Origin: Acidobacteriaceae bacterium
Lineage (GTDB): Bacteria > Acidobacteriota > Terriglobia > Terriglobales > Acidobacteriaceae
Reading direction: 5' to 3'
Length of the DNA: 5,790 nt
NCBI GenBank assembly: GCA_025462805.1
Contig: JAOAPJ010000116.1
Coordinates: 1-5,790 of the forward strand
This document shows positions 4,971-5,790 of this stretch, one piece after another. The notes beneath the pieces were generated by a model, which worked only from the letters and a program-made list of their open reading frames with translations, did no database searches and had not been told where the DNA came from. Each line of letters opens with the position of its first letter. The stretch's first letter is position 1. Made by a program: the position numbers and the translations under genes.

Positions 4971-5471
4971 TCACTCCGGACAGCTGCACGACACGCGATG
5001 GCAGGCCGGCATGGTGCCATCAAGCGCGGGAATGCAACAGCCATGCGGGTCCTGCTCCGGGTGTCCCAACTTGGCATCAATGCGTGCTTCGAACCGCTCG
5101 GAGATGAAGTGCTCCAGCCGCTCCGCCTCTTCATGCAACTCATCGACGTTGTAGTTCAGCATGCGATGGAGAAATGTCTCGATCAGCCGGTGGTGACGCA
5201 CGATCTCGAGGGCACGGCGGCGGCCCGAGGCCGAGAGCCGCACGCCCCGGTGCCGCTCGTACTCCACCAGTGAGCTCTCCGCAGCGGCGAGCTTCTGCAG
5301 CATGTTGGTGATGGAGGCGGGAGCCACCTTTAGCCGCTCGGCCAGCGCGGTGCTGCCGACGCGGCGGCCCTCGGCGCCGCCGAGCGCGAAGATCGCCTTC
5401 AGATAGTCGTCGATCGACTCACTGCCCTTGCGGGGCCTGCTGCGCCGTACCTTGTCGAGTGTGCTGGGCAT
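4971..5471 (-). CDS. DtxR/MntR-family metal-dependent transcriptional repressor, short form
   Basis: The 166-residue protein has the DtxR winged helix at about 17-80 (SESIDDYLKAIFAL, VGSTALAERLKVAPASITNMLQKL, GVRLSASGRR) and the metal-binding/dimerisation domain at about 88-140. By-eye alignment places metal ligands at D22, H94, E117, E120 and H121 (MntR Asp8, His77, Glu99, Glu102, His103). H94, E98 and H113 match the DtxR ancillary site. K25 replaces MntR Glu11 and E117 replaces DtxR Cys102, so the metal, manganese or iron, is uncertain. It lacks the C-terminal SH3-like domain of long DtxR/IdeR proteins (about 226 residues). Instead it ends in a tail with C145, C146, C157, C162 and C164 plus H143 and H158. 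The ATG at 5471 has no good Shine-Dalgarno. It is probably cotranscribed with the MoaB-like gene. Confidence 0.92.
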   Translation of the reverse strand: MPSTLDKVRRSRPRKGSESIDDYLKAIFALGGAEGRRVGSTALAERLKVAPASITNMLQKLAAAESSLVEYERHRGVRLSASGRRRALEIVRHHRLIETFLHRMLNYNVDELHEEAERLEHFISERFEARIDAKLGHPEQDPHGCCIPALDGTMPACHRVSCSCPE

Positions 5472-5746
5472 TTGCTGCCAGTCTGGCCCTCGGGAGGCGC
5501 TAGGGATCGCCGCACTGAATACTCCCGGCGTCCCGCGAGCGCTGCTCCCAGTGTGTCATGGGGACTCTGCTGCTACCAAGCGGCATTAAACGGCGGAGGT
5601 GTCGCGGACGGGTGAGCTCAAAAGGGGTAACCAGGACCACGTTCATCCTGCTTGCCCGAGCCTCCGGGAGTGAGACAATAGCTGGACACACTTCGGTGCG
5701 GATTCCTGGTCTCCAGGTGCCAGACCGCGTCCGGGCTCTTCACAGC
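5472..5746. other. Upstream region of the DtxR-type gene
   Basis: No convincing gene is seen. A 63-codon minus-strand frame (5691-5500) resembles nothing known and has no ribosome binding site. The region contains the inverted repeat at 5477-5487, an 8-bp palindrome TGAGCTCA at 5613-5620, and a weak plus-strand promoter-like pair (TTGCCC at 5652-5657, GACAAT at 5674-5679, 16-bp spacing). It also holds overlapping inverted repeats around CCTGGtctCCAGG (5705-5717). It probably carries divergent promoters. Confidence 0.45.
5477..5487. promoter_or_regulatory. Inverted repeat just upstream of the DtxR-type gene, possible operator
   Basis: GCCAG and CTGGC flank a single central base (GCCAGtCTGGC), five bases upstream of the start codon. 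Its position over the start region would suit autoregulation. It is short and does not match the AT-rich DtxR or MntR operators I know, so it is tentative. Confidence 0.25.
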
Positions 5747-5790
5747 ATGGCGATCACAGAAGTTCCACCCCCGCAGAGCGCGCCTCCCGA
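5747..5790 (+). CDS. Possible 5' end of a divergent gene, runs off the window
   Basis: An ATG at 5747 opens a frame still open at the window end, reading MAITEVPPPQSAPP, a proline-rich start. A weak promoter-like pair lies about 70 bases upstream; no clear Shine-Dalgarno is visible. The product cannot be told from 14 residues. A metal transporter controlled by the neighbouring DtxR-type regulator is one possibility, but nothing visible supports it. Confidence 0.3.
   Translation, partial: MAITEVPPPQSAPP

Noticed and set aside
5500..5691. Minus-strand open frame of 63 codons upstream of the DtxR-type gene
   Set aside because: It has a GTG start without a Shine-Dalgarno, no recognisable motif, and occupies what looks like a promoter region.

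Overview
The window is a GC-rich (roughly 60-65% by eye) bacterial chromosomal segment dominated by housekeeping genes. The source is probably an acidobacterium or a similar GC-rich Gram-negative soil or freshwater bacterium. That is an inference from the general look of the proteins and gene order; no rRNA or other marker settles it. I see no mobile element, CRISPR array, tRNA or rRNA.

Left part (1-3702), translation and tRNA modification. On the plus strand lie the 3' end of an MtaB-type tRNA methylthiotransferase, infC (IF3), rpmI (bL35) and rplT (bL20), closed by a strong intrinsic terminator at 3671-3702. The usual infC-rpmI-rplT cluster is interrupted by a convergent minus-strand gene (1527-2603) for a protein with two fused GNAT acetyltransferase domains. 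infC most probably starts at a non-canonical AUA codon at 892, placed correctly behind a GGAGG Shine-Dalgarno. This is the hallmark of IF3 autoregulation. Both infC and rpmI are preceded by a TATACT -10 box followed almost at once by a hairpin with a five-base loop, so the split halves may each have their own promoter and a structured 5' leader.

Right part (3698-5471), a minus-strand cluster read right to left: a short DtxR/MntR-type metal-dependent repressor with a cysteine-rich tail, a MogA/MoaB-type molybdopterin adenylyltransferase homologue, and a DedA/VTT-family membrane protein. The last two overlap by GTGA and are presumably translationally coupled; the regulator lies 50 bp upstream. 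The last 319 bases hold the regulator's upstream region and perhaps the first codons of a divergent plus-strand gene (from 5747) that runs off the window.

Most of the content is ordinary. The points that deserve a second look are the AUA start of infC, the split ribosomal operon with matched leader hairpins, a tandem 15/14-bp repeat holding both stop codons of a convergent gene pair, a possible leaderless start for the MoaB-like gene, and the cysteine-rich tail of the regulator.
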